A DNA stretch of 64,000 nucleotides, taken from NCBI RefSeq assembly GCF_013377755.1, contig NZ_JABXWR010000001.1, positions 507,104 to 571,103 of the forward strand. Direction: 5' to 3'. Shown here piece after piece: positions 33,789 to 42,772 of this stretch. This DNA comes from Methanofollis tationis. Lineage in GTDB: Archaea > Halobacteriota > Methanomicrobia > Methanomicrobiales > Methanofollaceae. The number at the start of each line of letters is the position of its first letter. Within the stretch, counting starts at the first letter, position 1. The notes under the pieces are model-generated. The model did no database searches and was not told the origin of the DNA. It saw only the letters and a program-made list of their open reading frames with translations. Made by a program: the position numbers and the translations under genes.

Positions 33789-36224
33789 TCATCCGAAATC
33801 GAAGAGCGTCGTCCTCGACGGGTCCACGTCGGTCCAGGTCCAGCCGAGGGCCTCGATGATCCGCTCGATCGGCTGCTTGATCGTCTTCTCCAGCATCGTC
33901 TCCCAGTCCACCACGAACTCGGGCGGCACCTGGTCGGCGTACTCGAAGGCGAGGACGTCGGTCTGCGGGAACTTCGCCTTCACCGACCTGATATAGATCC
34001 GCTTGGGTTTGCTGCCCCGCTTGAAATCGGTGCCGAGGTTGGCGTTCGAGTAGATCGCCCCCCTGATGTGGGCATCCTGCACCCCGTATTCCTCGAGGGC
34101 CTTGCCGATCCCGCCCGGGATCCCGATCTCGTCTAAGGGGTAGCCGCCCCGCCGGTAGGTCCTGATCACCCCGCCCAGGTAGGCCTTCATCTCGGCCAGG
34201 CCGGCCCCCTTCAGGATCAGCTCGATCACGTGCTCCTGCACCTCGCGGGTGATCTGGGGCGAGTCGCTCCGCTTCATCTCGAAGCCGACGATATCGATCT
34301 TGTCCACGGTGAGCCCTTCCTTCCAGACGAGGTGGCCGGCATAGCGCTTCTTCTTTCCGGCCTGGAAGAAGCGCTCGTAGACCTTCTCGAACTTGATCGA
34401 GAAGAAGTGCCGGTCGGCGTTGAGCGCCGTCCTGGCAAACTCCGCGTAACTCTCGTTCAGCCGCGCTTCGATCTCGCGGGCGATCCTGATCGTCTCCTCG
34501 AGGTCGGCCTTCGGGAGGGCGACCATGCACGAATCGGTGTCGCCGTAGAGCACATGGTAGCCCATCCCGGCGATCACGTCGCGGGTGTGGGTGATGATGG
34601 CGCGGCCGACCGAGGTGACGGCGGCGCCGATCTCCCGGTCGTAGAGCCTGAAGCGGGCGTAGCCCGAGACGCCGTAGTAGGTGTTCATGATCACCTTCAT
34701 TACGCCCTGCTGGAGGTCGAGGAGGGTGTACTCAGGCGAGCCGAAGGCGTATTCGTTGCGCCGTTTCTTGAGGGCGTCGCGCTCCTCCATCAGTTCGGCC
34801 AGGATGCTCCTGGTCAGCCCGTCAGGGCTCTTCCTGAAGCGGATGCCGTTCGGGGCCCGCAGCTCCCCGGCCGGGTCCTTCGTCTCGGGCGATGCGTTGA
34901 GGGTCATCATCGCCATCGGGTACAGGGACTTGAGGTCGAGCACGACGACGTTCTCCCGCACCCCGAGGGAGGGCTCGAAGACCGTCGCCCCCTCGAACTC
35001 GTCGGCGGCTACGTTCCCCTTCGAAGGGAGGACGAAGCGCCCCCGCGCCTTTCTGAGGATGTAGATATCGATCACGTTCGAAGAGTTGAGGGTCCGGTCC
35101 AGGGGGACGCCGACGTAGCGGGAGATCATCCGGTAGAAATCGACGATGCTGTTCTTGGCGTTGATCCGCACGCAGAGTTCGACGTCGGTGGTGTTGTACT
35201 CCACCAGGCGCTCGGGGTCTTCCAGCCAGAGATCGGTGATCGTCCCGGCGTAGCGCACCTTCCGCTCGCCGATCTCGTCCTCGGCGACGGCGTCGAGCCT
35301 GTACGATTCCTTCTGGCTCGGCTGGAGTTTTTTGTAGGCCGTCAAAAGGTCGAAGACCGCCCGACCCCGCACGGGCGTCCGCTCGGTCATGCCGGGCAGG
35401 CGGGAGAGGTCGGACGGGTTGAGCCCGAGCACCTCCATCCGCCGCGTGATGTACGGGAGGTCGAAGTCGGTGAAGTTCCAGCCCGAGAGGATGTCCGGAT
35501 CTTTCTCCCTGATATAGGCCGCAAACGCCCGCATCAGCGCCTCCTCGGTCTCGTAGGTGCAGACCTGATGCCGGCTCTTCCCCTTCCAGAGGCAGCCGTT
35601 CTTCGCCGTCCACTCGTCGGAGAAACCCGGCGAGGTCCCGGCCGATGCGAGGAGTAAGGTGGTGTATTCGTCGTCGAAGGAGTCCCAGCAGGTGATGCAG
35701 ATGATCCGCTCGCGTGCGGGGTCGGGGAAGCCCCGCAGGTCCTCGCACTCGATATCGATGAAGCAGAGGCGGGCCGGGGCGTCGACCTCGGCGGGCAAGA
35801 CCTCGGTGTAGTCCACCGTCTCGGCCGGCACCTCTGCGCCGCCGGTGAGTCCGGCGTCGATCATGTAGCGCGTGGCGAACGGGATGTCGGCCTCGTGGTG
35901 GTGGTAACGGTCGCGGATGTCCCGCACGTCGGTCGGGCGAACGGTGTAGAGGCGGCGGAGGCGCTCGCCCTTGATCGAGGTGAACGCCGCCTCTTCCACG
36001 CCCGTCACCTGCGGCGGAAGGGGGCGGCCGTCCACCTCGTCCGCGGGGGCGTAGAAGTACGGCCTGAACCCGGTCACCTGGAGGTGGACCGCCCGGCCCG
36101 AGGGCTCGCGGCCGAAGATGTGGACCACCGCCCCGGTGCCGGCGACGGTGTACTCCACCTGGTTGATCCCGATCCTCAGGCCCCCTGCCTCGCCGGAGAA
36201 GAGGGTCGCCTGTGCATCAGACAT
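33789..36224 (-). CDS. polB: DNA polymerase family B (PolB)
   Basis: Replicative/repair DNA polymerase, 811 residues. The 3'-5' exonuclease has FIDIECEDL (Exo I), DILSGWNFTDFDLPY (Exo II) and YNTTDVELC (Exo III), and the polymerase has LDLKSLYPMAM (motif A), QQGVMKVIMNTYYGVSGY (motif B) and YGDTDSC (motif C), so both activities should be intact. The very C-terminus, SRTTLFDFG, resembles a PIP box for PCNA binding. Start ATG 36224 follows from the conserved MSDAQATLF beginning; the ORF extends further upstream but into the malate dehydrogenase gene. It overlaps mdh by 8 nt and is probably translated with it. Confidence 0.95.
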   Translation of the reverse strand: MSDAQATLFSGEAGGLRIGINQVEYTVAGTGAVVHIFGREPSGRAVHLQVTGFRPYFYAPADEVDGRPLPPQVTGVEEAAFTSIKGERLRRLYTVRPTDVRDIRDRYHHHEADIPFATRYMIDAGLTGGAEVPAETVDYTEVLPAEVDAPARLCFIDIECEDLRGFPDPARERIICITCWDSFDDEYTTLLLASAGTSPGFSDEWTAKNGCLWKGKSRHQVCTYETEEALMRAFAAYIREKDPDILSGWNFTDFDLPYITRRMEVLGLNPSDLSRLPGMTERTPVRGRAVFDLLTAYKKLQPSQKESYRLDAVAEDEIGERKVRYAGTITDLWLEDPERLVEYNTTDVELCVRINAKNSIVDFYRMISRYVGVPLDRTLNSSNVIDIYILRKARGRFVLPSKGNVAADEFEGATVFEPSLGVRENVVVLDLKSLYPMAMMTLNASPETKDPAGELRAPNGIRFRKSPDGLTRSILAELMEERDALKKRRNEYAFGSPEYTLLDLQQGVMKVIMNTYYGVSGYARFRLYDREIGAAVTSVGRAIITHTRDVIAGMGYHVLYGDTDSCMVALPKADLEETIRIAREIEARLNESYAEFARTALNADRHFFSIKFEKVYERFFQAGKKKRYAGHLVWKEGLTVDKIDIVGFEMKRSDSPQITREVQEHVIELILKGAGLAEMKAYLGGVIRTYRRGGYPLDEIGIPGGIGKALEEYGVQDAHIRGAIYSNANLGTDFKRGSKPKRIYIRSVKAKFPQTDVLAFEYADQVPPEFVVDWETMLEKTIKQPIERIIEALGWTWTDVDPSRTTLFDFG

Positions 36225-37086
36225 CCAGGCCCCTGCAGAGTTCTCCGATGAACGACGCCGCTTCGGTGAGTTTTTCCTGCTCCCAGGCGTCGAGGTCCCA
36301 CTCAACGATCTCCCTGATCCCGTCCCTGCCGATCCGCGCCGGGAGCCCGATGGAGAGGTCGGAGAGGCCGTATTCGCCGTCGACGATGCACGAGCAGGGG
36401 ATGACCTCGTCCTGTCTCTTCCCGAGGGCCGCCTCGATCAGCCTGATGATATGGGCCGCCGGGCCGAAGACCGTGCCGCCTTTGCCCCTGATCACCTCCA
36501 TGCTTGCGCCCCTCAGGTCGGCGAGGATCTCCTCGCGCTTTATGGCCGGGACCGCCGTCTCCAGGCGGGAGAAGACCGGCACCTGGTGCTCGCCGTGCTC
36601 CCCGAGGACGCTCGCCGGCCCGGTGATCCCCTCTTTTCCGAGCCGCAGGGCGAACCGGGCGCTGTCGAGCTGGCCGCCAAAGCCGATGCACCGGGAGGGC
36701 TCGATATCGAGGCACCGGTGGAGATAGTAGTTGTTCACGTCCATCGGGTTGGTGACGGTGATCATGATGCCGCCAAAGGACGGGAGGTGATCGCAGCACT
36801 CGTCCAGGACCGGGAGGTTGGAGTTGAGCAGGTCGGCCCTGGTCTTTGTCTCCGGCGACCTGGGCCGGCCTGCCGCAAAGACGCAGACGTCGGCGTCCCT
36901 CACCAGGAGGGTGTCGGTCTCGATGCCGACGCCGAAGGAGGCATGAGCGAGATCGAGCGCCTGCGCGTGTTCGAGAGACCTGACGGCGTCACAGATGATG
37001 ATATCGTCAATAAGTCCCTTTGCAGCGGCGAGGAAGGCTACTTCGCCGCCAATCCGCCCGGTGCCGATCACAGCGAGGCTCGTCAT
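36217..37086 (-). CDS. mdh: Malate dehydrogenase (LDH/MDH family)
   Basis: 289 residues, NAD(P)-dependent interconversion of malate and oxaloacetate, linking to fumarase in the reductive TCA branch. GTGRIGGEVAFLAAAKGL is the nucleotide-binding start, AGRPRSPETKTRADLL the active-site loop, VTNPMDVNNYYL the conserved NPxD motif and GEHGEHQVPVFS the catalytic histidine. It is slightly shorter than typical MDH and could also be an L-2-hydroxycarboxylate dehydrogenase, but the substrate loop fits malate. Shares its AT-rich promoter with the divergent pyrD and overlaps polB at its end. Confidence 0.85.
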   Translation of the reverse strand: MTSLAVIGTGRIGGEVAFLAAAKGLIDDIIICDAVRSLEHAQALDLAHASFGVGIETDTLLVRDADVCVFAAGRPRSPETKTRADLLNSNLPVLDECCDHLPSFGGIMITVTNPMDVNNYYLHRCLDIEPSRCIGFGGQLDSARFALRLGKEGITGPASVLGEHGEHQVPVFSRLETAVPAIKREEILADLRGASMEVIRGKGGTVFGPAAHIIRLIEAALGKRQDEVIPCSCIVDGEYGLSDLSIGLPARIGRDGIREIVEWDLDAWEQEKLTEAASFIGELCRGLDV

Positions 37087-37107
37087 ATAATCCCATCTAT
37101 GGGTATG

Positions 37108-37121
37108 CTAATAATAAATAA
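37108..37121. promoter_or_regulatory. Shared bidirectional TATA region of mdh and pyrD
   Basis: ctaataataaataac lies 17-30 nt before the pyrD ATG (37138) and 22-35 nt before the mdh ATG (37086) on the other strand. Both would be leaderless or nearly so if this one AT-rich box serves both directions. No other AT-rich stretch of this kind is in the 51 nt between the starts. Confidence 0.5.
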
Positions 37122-37137
37122 CTGCAATCTCTTCTGG

Positions 37138-38025
37138 ATGATAACCCTTCAGCCTGGCGATATCGACGTTGGCGGGGTGACCCTGCGCAACCACCTTCTC
37201 CTTGCGGCCGGGGTGCTCGGGACGACCGGCGCTTCGCTCCAGCGGCTCCTGAAACTCGGGGCCGGCGGCGTGGTCACGAAGTCCATCGGCCCGGAGCCGA
37301 ACGCCGGCCATCACGGCCCCTGCCTGATCAGGACGGAGTGCGGCGTTCTCAATGCGATGGGCCTGCCCAACCCTTCGAAGAACTTTGTCGAGGAGCTCGC
37401 CCCCCTGAAGGGCGAGCCGGTGATCGTGAGCATCTTCGGCAAGGACCCGGAGGAGTTCAAGGAAGTGGCCGGATGGTTTGCAGAGCATGCGAAGGCCTTT
37501 GAACTGAATGTCAGCTGCCCGCACGCCGCAGGATACGGGGCGGCGATCGGCACCGATCCCGAGACCGTGCTCGAGTGCACGCGGGCGGTGGCGTCGTACG
37601 GCGTCCCGGTCTGGGTGAAACTCACGCCGAACGTGACCGACATCACCACCATCGGCCTCGCCGCCGAGAAAGGGGGGGCGAGTGCGATCGTGGCGATCAA
37701 CACCGTGCGGGGCATGCGCATCTCCACCGCCATGCGGCGGCCGGTGCTCGGGAACCGGACCGGCGGGCTCTCGGGAAAGGCGATCTTTCCGGTTGCGGTG
37801 AAATGTGTCTGGGACCTGTATGCGGCGTGCACGATCCCGGTGATCGGGTGCGGCGGCGTCTCGACGGCAGAGGACGTGATCGAGATGATGATGGCCGGTG
37901 CGCAGGCGGTGGAGATCGGGACGGCGGTGATGGACGACGTGCGGGTCTTCGATCGGATCGCACGGATACTCTATGCAAAGGACGGTGCTGATCCGGCCAG
38001 CATTGTGGGGGTGGCCCATGACTGA
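37138..38025 (+). CDS. pyrD: Dihydroorotate dehydrogenase, type 1B (catalytic subunit)
   Basis: 295-residue FMN TIM-barrel, oxidising dihydroorotate to orotate in pyrimidine synthesis. LLAAGVLGTTGASLQRLLKL and GGVVTKSIGPEPNAG form the FMN end, LNAMGLPNPSKNFVEEL carries substrate contacts, FELNVSCPHAAGYG holds the catalytic cysteine and ILIGCGGVSTAEDV-like PVIGCGGVSTAEDVIEMM the phosphate loop. Cysteine as catalytic base and the adjacent pyrK identify type 1B. ATG 37138 gives the right length; an in-frame upstream extension runs back into mdh. Overlaps pyrK by 8 nt. Confidence 0.93.
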   Translation: MITLQPGDIDVGGVTLRNHLLLAAGVLGTTGASLQRLLKLGAGGVVTKSIGPEPNAGHHGPCLIRTECGVLNAMGLPNPSKNFVEELAPLKGEPVIVSIFGKDPEEFKEVAGWFAEHAKAFELNVSCPHAAGYGAAIGTDPETVLECTRAVASYGVPVWVKLTPNVTDITTIGLAAEKGGASAIVAINTVRGMRISTAMRRPVLGNRTGGLSGKAIFPVAVKCVWDLYAACTIPVIGCGGVSTAEDVIEMMMAGAQAVEIGTAVMDDVRVFDRIARILYAKDGADPASIVGVAHD

Positions 38026-38830
38026 CCTGCCCATGATGCCGGTCCCGGTGACGATCAAGGCGATCGTCGAGGAGACGCCGTCCATCAGGACCTTCTACTT
38101 CGACCCCGGCATCCCCTCCTCTCCCGGGCAGTTCGTGATGGTCTGGGTGCCCGGGGTCGACGAGATCCCGATGGCCCTTTCGTCGACCCACTCGATCACC
38201 GTCCAGCGGGTCGGCGACGCCACGACGGCGATGTTCAACCTCGTGGTCGGGGACAAACTCGGGATCAGGGGGCCGCTCGGCAACGGTTTTGCGGTGAGCG
38301 GGCGCACGCTCGCCATCGGCGGCGGGGTCGGGGTCGCCCCCCTCCTCAACCTGGTCACGGCCGGGCAGGTGAGCACCTTCCTTCTCGGCGCCCGCACGAT
38401 AGCCGAACTCCTCTTCGCCCCGGTGATCGTGTCGGCCTGCAGTCTGCGCATCGCCACCGACGACGGCACCGCCGGTCGGCAGGGTTTTGTCACCGACCTG
38501 ATGGACGAGATCGACCTTGCCGACTACGATCACATCTGCGTCTGCGGCCCCGAGATCATGATGGTGAAGGTGCTCGAGCGGTTGAACAAGGCCGGCGTGG
38601 CCGAACGCGGCCAGTTCTCCCTTCACCGCTATATGAAATGCGGGCTTGGGATCTGCGGTTCGTGCTCGATGGACCCGCGGGGGCTGCGGGTCTGCCGGGA
38701 CGGCCCGGTCTTCACGGGCATCGACCTGCTGGAGACCGAGTTCGGGAAATATACCCGCGACGCAACCGGGAGCCGGGTCCATTTCCCGCCGCTTCACCCG
38801 GAGAAGAAGGACGAGAAGAGCGGGGAGTGA
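38018..38830 (+). CDS. pyrK: Dihydroorotate dehydrogenase electron-transfer subunit
   Basis: 270 residues with an FAD-binding ferredoxin-reductase fold and a C-terminal [2Fe-2S] site. SSPGQFVMVWVPGVDEIPMAL binds FAD, IRGPLGNGF and IGGGVGVAPLLNLVTAG bind the nucleotide, and the cluster cysteines lie in KCGLGICGSCSMD and VCRDGPVF. Passes electrons from PyrD to NAD or ferredoxin. Start ATG 38018 overlaps the end of pyrD. Confidence 0.93.
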   Translation: MTDLPMMPVPVTIKAIVEETPSIRTFYFDPGIPSSPGQFVMVWVPGVDEIPMALSSTHSITVQRVGDATTAMFNLVVGDKLGIRGPLGNGFAVSGRTLAIGGGVGVAPLLNLVTAGQVSTFLLGARTIAELLFAPVIVSACSLRIATDDGTAGRQGFVTDLMDEIDLADYDHICVCGPEIMMVKVLERLNKAGVAERGQFSLHRYMKCGLGICGSCSMDPRGLRVCRDGPVFTGIDLLETEFGKYTRDATGSRVHFPPLHPEKKDEKSGE

Positions 38831-38974
38831 GGGGGGGCTCGCACCCTTCCCCGGCCTTTCACCTCTCCGGGTTGCACCTCTCTTTTCCCGTGCTTCATCT
38901 CTTGAATCCGGCAATTTCTTTGCTCATCGGCACAAAACTCCCACGAAAATCCCCTGAAGGGGGGCGGCACTTCC

Positions 38975-40162
38975 ATGGATGCACACCGGCGGCTCTTTAC
39001 GATCCTCTTCGTCTCGGTCTTTGCAGCGATGCTCGGGCTCGGGATCGTCGCCCCCCTCCTCCCGATCTACGCCGAAAACCTGGGGGCGACCGGGATCTGG
39101 ATGGGGGTGATCTTCTCCTCCTTTGCCTTCTCCCGTGCGGTGTTCATGCCGATCGTCGGCAGCCTCTCTGACCGCCACGGCAGAAAACCTTTCATCGCCG
39201 TCGGCCTCCTCGCCTATACCGTGCTCTCCCTCGGCTACATCTGGGCACCGGACATCCTCTCCCTCACGATGGTCCGCTTCCTCCACGGTGCGGCGTCCGC
39301 GATGGTCGTCCCTATCGCCATGGCCTACGTCGGCGATATGGCAAAGAGCGGGCATGAAGGCGGGCTGATGGGCCGGTTCCAGATCTCCCTCTTCCTCGGC
39401 ATGGGGTCAGGCCCCTTCCTCGGCGGCGTTCTCAACGACACCTTCGGCTTCTCTTCGGCCTTCATCACGATGGCCGTGTTCACCGGGATCGCCTTTCTCA
39501 TCATCCTCGTCTTTCTCCCGAAGGGGAGGAACGGCCCTGCGCTGCCGGCTGGAACGAAGAGTGCACCGCTCCGCTCGCTCATCAGAACGCCGGCCGTCGT
39601 CGGTGTCCTCGCCTTCACGCTTTTCAACGCCGCCGGACGGGGAGGGCTGATGGTTTTTCTCCCGCTCTACGCCCCTCATGTCGGCGTCTCCCCCTCGGAG
39701 ACCGGCATCCTTCTCACCGTGAACATCTTTTTAATCGCCCTCCTGCAGGCGCCCTTCGGCGACCTCGCCGACCGGACGAACAAGATACTGCTCGTCCTCC
39801 TGGGCTCGGCGGTCTCGTCGGCCGCTCTGATTGCCCTCCCCCATTCGGGCTCGTTTACGATACTGCTGGCGATCGCCGCCGTCATCGGGATCGGCAGCGC
39901 TATTCAGCAGCCGTCGATCATGGCGATGACCGTGATCGCCGGGAAAGAGCATGGCATGGGGTCGGCGATGGGCATCTACAATATGGCGATGTCGGCAGGG
40001 ATGATCCTCGCCCCCCTCCTCGGCGGCGCGATCATGGACCTCGTCTCCATTGAATGGGTCTTCTACGCCGGCGGCCTCATCGGGATCGCAGGCACCTCTC
40101 TCTTCGCCGCGATCCTGCGGTGCGCCCCGGCTGCAGCCGCCGTGATTGCCGACGACGAGTGA
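38975..40162 (+). CDS. MFS transporter (DHA1-like)
   Basis: 395 residues with 12 predicted membrane helices. Motif A is present as GSLSDRHGRKPFIAVGLL and again, weaker, in the second half as FGDLADRTNKILLVLLG, and the fifth helix carries GMGSGPFLGGVL (antiporter motif C-like). Probable drug/metabolite efflux; substrate unknown. Start ATG 38975. A T-rich tract around 40191-40200 follows on the coding strand. Confidence 0.9.
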   Translation: MDAHRRLFTILFVSVFAAMLGLGIVAPLLPIYAENLGATGIWMGVIFSSFAFSRAVFMPIVGSLSDRHGRKPFIAVGLLAYTVLSLGYIWAPDILSLTMVRFLHGAASAMVVPIAMAYVGDMAKSGHEGGLMGRFQISLFLGMGSGPFLGGVLNDTFGFSSAFITMAVFTGIAFLIILVFLPKGRNGPALPAGTKSAPLRSLIRTPAVVGVLAFTLFNAAGRGGLMVFLPLYAPHVGVSPSETGILLTVNIFLIALLQAPFGDLADRTNKILLVLLGSAVSSAALIALPHSGSFTILLAIAAVIGIGSAIQQPSIMAMTVIAGKEHGMGSAMGIYNMAMSAGMILAPLLGGAIMDLVSIEWVFYAGGLIGIAGTSLFAAILRCAPAAAAVIADDE

Positions 40163-40190
40163 GCCGGGTGGTATCGTCTCCCCTGAAAAA

Positions 40191-40200
40191 CCTTTTTTTC
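40191..40200 (+). terminator. T-rich terminator after MFS gene
   Basis: ccTTTTTTTctcc-type run some 30 nt after the stop codon at 40162, on the coding strand. A matching A-run (40257-40265) just before the end of the convergent flavodoxin gene gives that gene a T-run on its own strand as well. Confidence 0.5.
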
Positions 40201-40293
40201 TCCTGCAAACAGGGGAGTACCGGCCGGAAAATAGCAGGACCCGGGCCGCTCAGGCTTAAAAAAATAGGGTGTTTTTGCCGACACGCAAAACCG

Positions 40294-40818
40294 TCACTCG
40301 GTCACGGTGAAGAGGATCGCGGGGAGCGCTCTTGCCCATCCGTTGATCACGCTCCAGTTCCGGGCGTCGCCGGGAACGGCCCCGGCCATCTTCATCAACT
40401 GAAGATCGGCCTCGCTCATCCCCTCGGTCACGAACTTCCCGGCAAACAGCCCTTCGGCCTGCGGGTTGACGTAGATCAGGACCTCGGCCATCGAGGCGCG
40501 GGCCGACCGTCTGATCATGTCGCTCTCCTCTTTCATCGAGTAGCCGACGGCGAAGATTGCAAGAGGGCGTCTCATAAGGTCTATCCTGAACCGCTTGATG
40601 AAGTCCACCGCCTCGACGAGCCATTTGCCCATATAGATCGGGCTGCCGGCGACGACGGCCGCATAGGGCGAGACCTCAGAGACGTCCATGACATTCATGC
40701 AGTCGACCGCATACCCCTGCTCTTCGAGCGTCCGACCGATCGCCTCAGCGATCTCCTTCGTCGAGCCGTAGCGGCTCGCATAGGCAACAAGAATCCGATT
40801 ATTCACGTTTTCAACCAT
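40294..40818 (-). CDS. Flavodoxin-domain protein
   Basis: 174 residues. RILVAYASRYGSTKEIAEAIG is the FMN phosphate loop of flavodoxins; VVAGSPIYMGKWL and FAVGYSMKEES correspond to the two isoalloxazine loops. The size and the MGKWL motif recall HemG-type flavodoxins, but methanogen examples of this type are probably just electron carriers. The first 51 codons of the longer ORF are not conserved, hence ATG 40818. Last of three overlapping minus-strand genes. Confidence 0.85.
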   Translation of the reverse strand: MVENVNNRILVAYASRYGSTKEIAEAIGRTLEEQGYAVDCMNVMDVSEVSPYAAVVAGSPIYMGKWLVEAVDFIKRFRIDLMRRPLAIFAVGYSMKEESDMIRRSARASMAEVLIYVNPQAEGLFAGKFVTEGMSEADLQLMKMAGAVPGDARNWSVINGWARALPAILFTVTE

Positions 40819-41740
40819 TGATCTGCCCTCCTTCGTTTCTCTTTGCCAGATCCTCTTTTTGCGCAATATATACCTTTGCCATATGGTGGGGATGGTAGCG
40901 GAGCTTCGCCTCCCGCAAGCCGGGCACGCCGACGTCGGACTCGCGGTTGATGTAGATGTAGTCGGCCGCAAGCCGGTGCGCCGCCTCCTGGTTCGCTGCT
41001 CTGTACACCCCGTCGCACTCGGGAAGCCCTTTCTCGAAGTGGATCAGGGCGACATCGTCGTTGAGGGCGTCGTAGATGCTGATACCCCTGATCGTCCCCT
41101 CAGCCCGGATCATCAGCCCGGAGAGCCCGAGGGCGGCGAAGTGCTCCATCGCATAGAGGACGGCCTCCTTCTCGCGGGCAAGCACCGGCGACTCCTCGCA
41201 GTGCCGCCACTCGCACCACTTTGCGAGGAACTCGCTCACCTCCTCCAGGTCTTCAGGGCCGATCTCCTCGACGATCGGGTTGCACTCCCGCCTGAACCGG
41301 TTGAGGTGCCGGCGGATGGTGAGGTAGTGTTTGCCCGGGAGTTCGTCGAGGTCTGAGGAGAGATAGACGTAATCGGCGAAGTCCCGGTCTGACCTGAAGG
41401 GCAGCCCCGGATAGAGGGAGCGCACCCATGCGAGCGTCTCCTCGTCGAAGACATAATAGGGAGAGGGGCACCCTTCCCTGACGGCAAGGTCGAGCGTCTC
41501 TTCGAGGGCGGCGGGATCGCGCGGTCCGATCGGCCCCCTGAAGGTCGGCTCCCCATCGATGACGCTCATGATCACGACGCCCTCGCCGAGGCGGGCCCAG
41601 GCGTAGTTCGCATAATGGTTCCAGCAGGCCATCGTCGTAAAACTCATGTCCGAATGCTGCTGCGGATATCTCCGTAAGAGGTCCAGAAAAAAATCCCGGT
41701 CGTCAAGCGTGACCGGGGAAAAATCATCGATCGTGAGCAT
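40811..41740 (-). CDS. DUF2156 protein (phosphatidylglycerol lysyltransferase-like, GNAT fold)
   Basis: 309 residues, soluble. Typical pieces of the family are MSFTTMACWNHYANYAWARLG near the start and KHYLTIRRHLNRFRRE in the middle, with the tail HHMAKVYIAQKEDL. In bacteria the domain is joined to membrane helices and transfers an aminoacyl group to lipids; the helices are missing here, so the acceptor is unknown. It overlaps the GNAT gene upstream (17 nt) and the flavodoxin gene downstream (8 nt). Confidence 0.8.
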   Translation of the reverse strand: MLTIDDFSPVTLDDRDFFLDLLRRYPQQHSDMSFTTMACWNHYANYAWARLGEGVVIMSVIDGEPTFRGPIGPRDPAALEETLDLAVREGCPSPYYVFDEETLAWVRSLYPGLPFRSDRDFADYVYLSSDLDELPGKHYLTIRRHLNRFRRECNPIVEEIGPEDLEEVSEFLAKWCEWRHCEESPVLAREKEAVLYAMEHFAALGLSGLMIRAEGTIRGISIYDALNDDVALIHFEKGLPECDGVYRAANQEAAHRLAADYIYINRESDVGVPGLREAKLRYHPHHMAKVYIAQKEDLAKRNEGGQING

Positions 41741-42143
41741 GGTATTCCTCTAATAACATCGGGACGTGGCCCTCCATGACGGCAAAACCCTCGCGCTCGT
41801 AGAAGGGGGCGGTGCCGGGCTGTGCAATCAGCCCGATCCAGGTCAGCCCCCGCTTCCTGCAGAAGGCGACGAGCGCCTCTAAGATGGCGGCGCCGATGCC
41901 CCTCCCCCGGCAGGCCGGGAGGACGACGATGTCCTGCAGGTAGGCGTCGGAGCACCCGTCAGAGATTGCACGCCCCATGCCGACCGCCTGTTCGCCCTCG
42001 GTTGCGACGATGAAGCAGAAGCTCCCGGCGATCAGGGGGGCGATCCCCTCTGGCGTCCACGCTTCCTTCCACCACCCGCCGGCCCGGTACAGGGCGACGA
42101 TCTCGTCGGCGTCCCATGCGGAGACGATCTGGAGGGCGGTCAT
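41724..42143 (-). CDS. GNAT N-acetyltransferase
   Basis: 139-residue acetyltransferase: FIVATEGEQAVGMGRAISDG, DAYLQDIVVLPACRGRGIGAAILEALV (acetyl-CoA pyrophosphate loop, RGRGIG) and the C-terminal TAPFYEREGF. Substrate unknown. First of three overlapping minus-strand genes, the other two being DUF2156 and a flavodoxin. Confidence 0.88.
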   Translation of the reverse strand: MTALQIVSAWDADEIVALYRAGGWWKEAWTPEGIAPLIAGSFCFIVATEGEQAVGMGRAISDGCSDAYLQDIVVLPACRGRGIGAAILEALVAFCRKRGLTWIGLIAQPGTAPFYEREGFAVMEGHVPMLLEEYHAHDR

Positions 42144-42190
42144 ACCGATCAGTCGCCCTCCATCCTATAAAGATGCGGCGGAAAATGGGG

Positions 42191-42772
42191 TTATTCAGAC
42201 CGTACGGCGTTTCTGCCGAGGTCGAAGGCCTTCAGATTGAGGTCGAGAGTTTTCGCCGGCACCGAGCGGGCGACCGCCTCGCGCATGGACGATTCTTTCA
42301 GCGGGAGGTACCGGGATGCGGCGCCGAGCATCACCACGTTCTGGACGATCGGGTTGCCGGCCTCCGCGGCGAGGGCGGCGGCGTCGATGAGGAAGAGGTC
42401 TCTCTCCCCGAGGGACCCGAGGAGTTCGTCCCGCGCCGGCATCGGGAGTTTCTGGGTATAGACCGGCGTCGGGACGACGGTCTGGTCGTTTGCGACGATC
42501 GAGCCGCCCGCCTTCAGGTAGTGCAGGTAGCGCACCCCCTCGAGAAGGTCGAGGGCGATCATCAGGTCTGCCCGGCCCGGCGGGATCAGGGGGCCGTGGA
42601 CCCCGCCGATCCGCACATGGCTCTCGACCGATCCGCCGCGCTGGGCCATGCCGTGGGTCTCCACGCCGCGGACCGGTATCCCCTCGACCAGGCACGCCTC
42701 GCCGATGACGTTCGATGCAAGGATTGTCCCCTGTCCGCCGATCCCGACGATCAGCACGTCAAAACTGCTCAT
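42191..42772 (-). CDS. iorB: Indolepyruvate:ferredoxin oxidoreductase, beta subunit
   Basis: 193 residues, gamma-type domain of the 2-oxoacid:ferredoxin oxidoreductases. VLIVGIGGQGTILASNVIG is the signature, ETHGMAQRGGSVESHVRIG follows. With IorA it oxidatively decarboxylates aryl pyruvates (indolepyruvate, phenylpyruvate) or, in methanogens, makes them from aryl acetates, giving aromatic amino acids. Start ATG 42772 overlaps the iorA stop by 4 nt; the longer ORF has a non-conserved front. Confidence 0.93.
   Translation of the reverse strand: MSSFDVLIVGIGGQGTILASNVIGEACLVEGIPVRGVETHGMAQRGGSVESHVRIGGVHGPLIPPGRADLMIALDLLEGVRYLHYLKAGGSIVANDQTVVPTPVYTQKLPMPARDELLGSLGERDLFLIDAAALAAEAGNPIVQNVVMLGAASRYLPLKESSMREAVARSVPAKTLDLNLKAFDLGRNAVRSE

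Noticed and set aside
36118-37137. Long plus-strand reading frame leading into pyrD (635 codons)
   Set aside because: The first 340 codons are the antisense shadow of mdh and polB; the dihydroorotate dehydrogenase family begins at ATG 37138.
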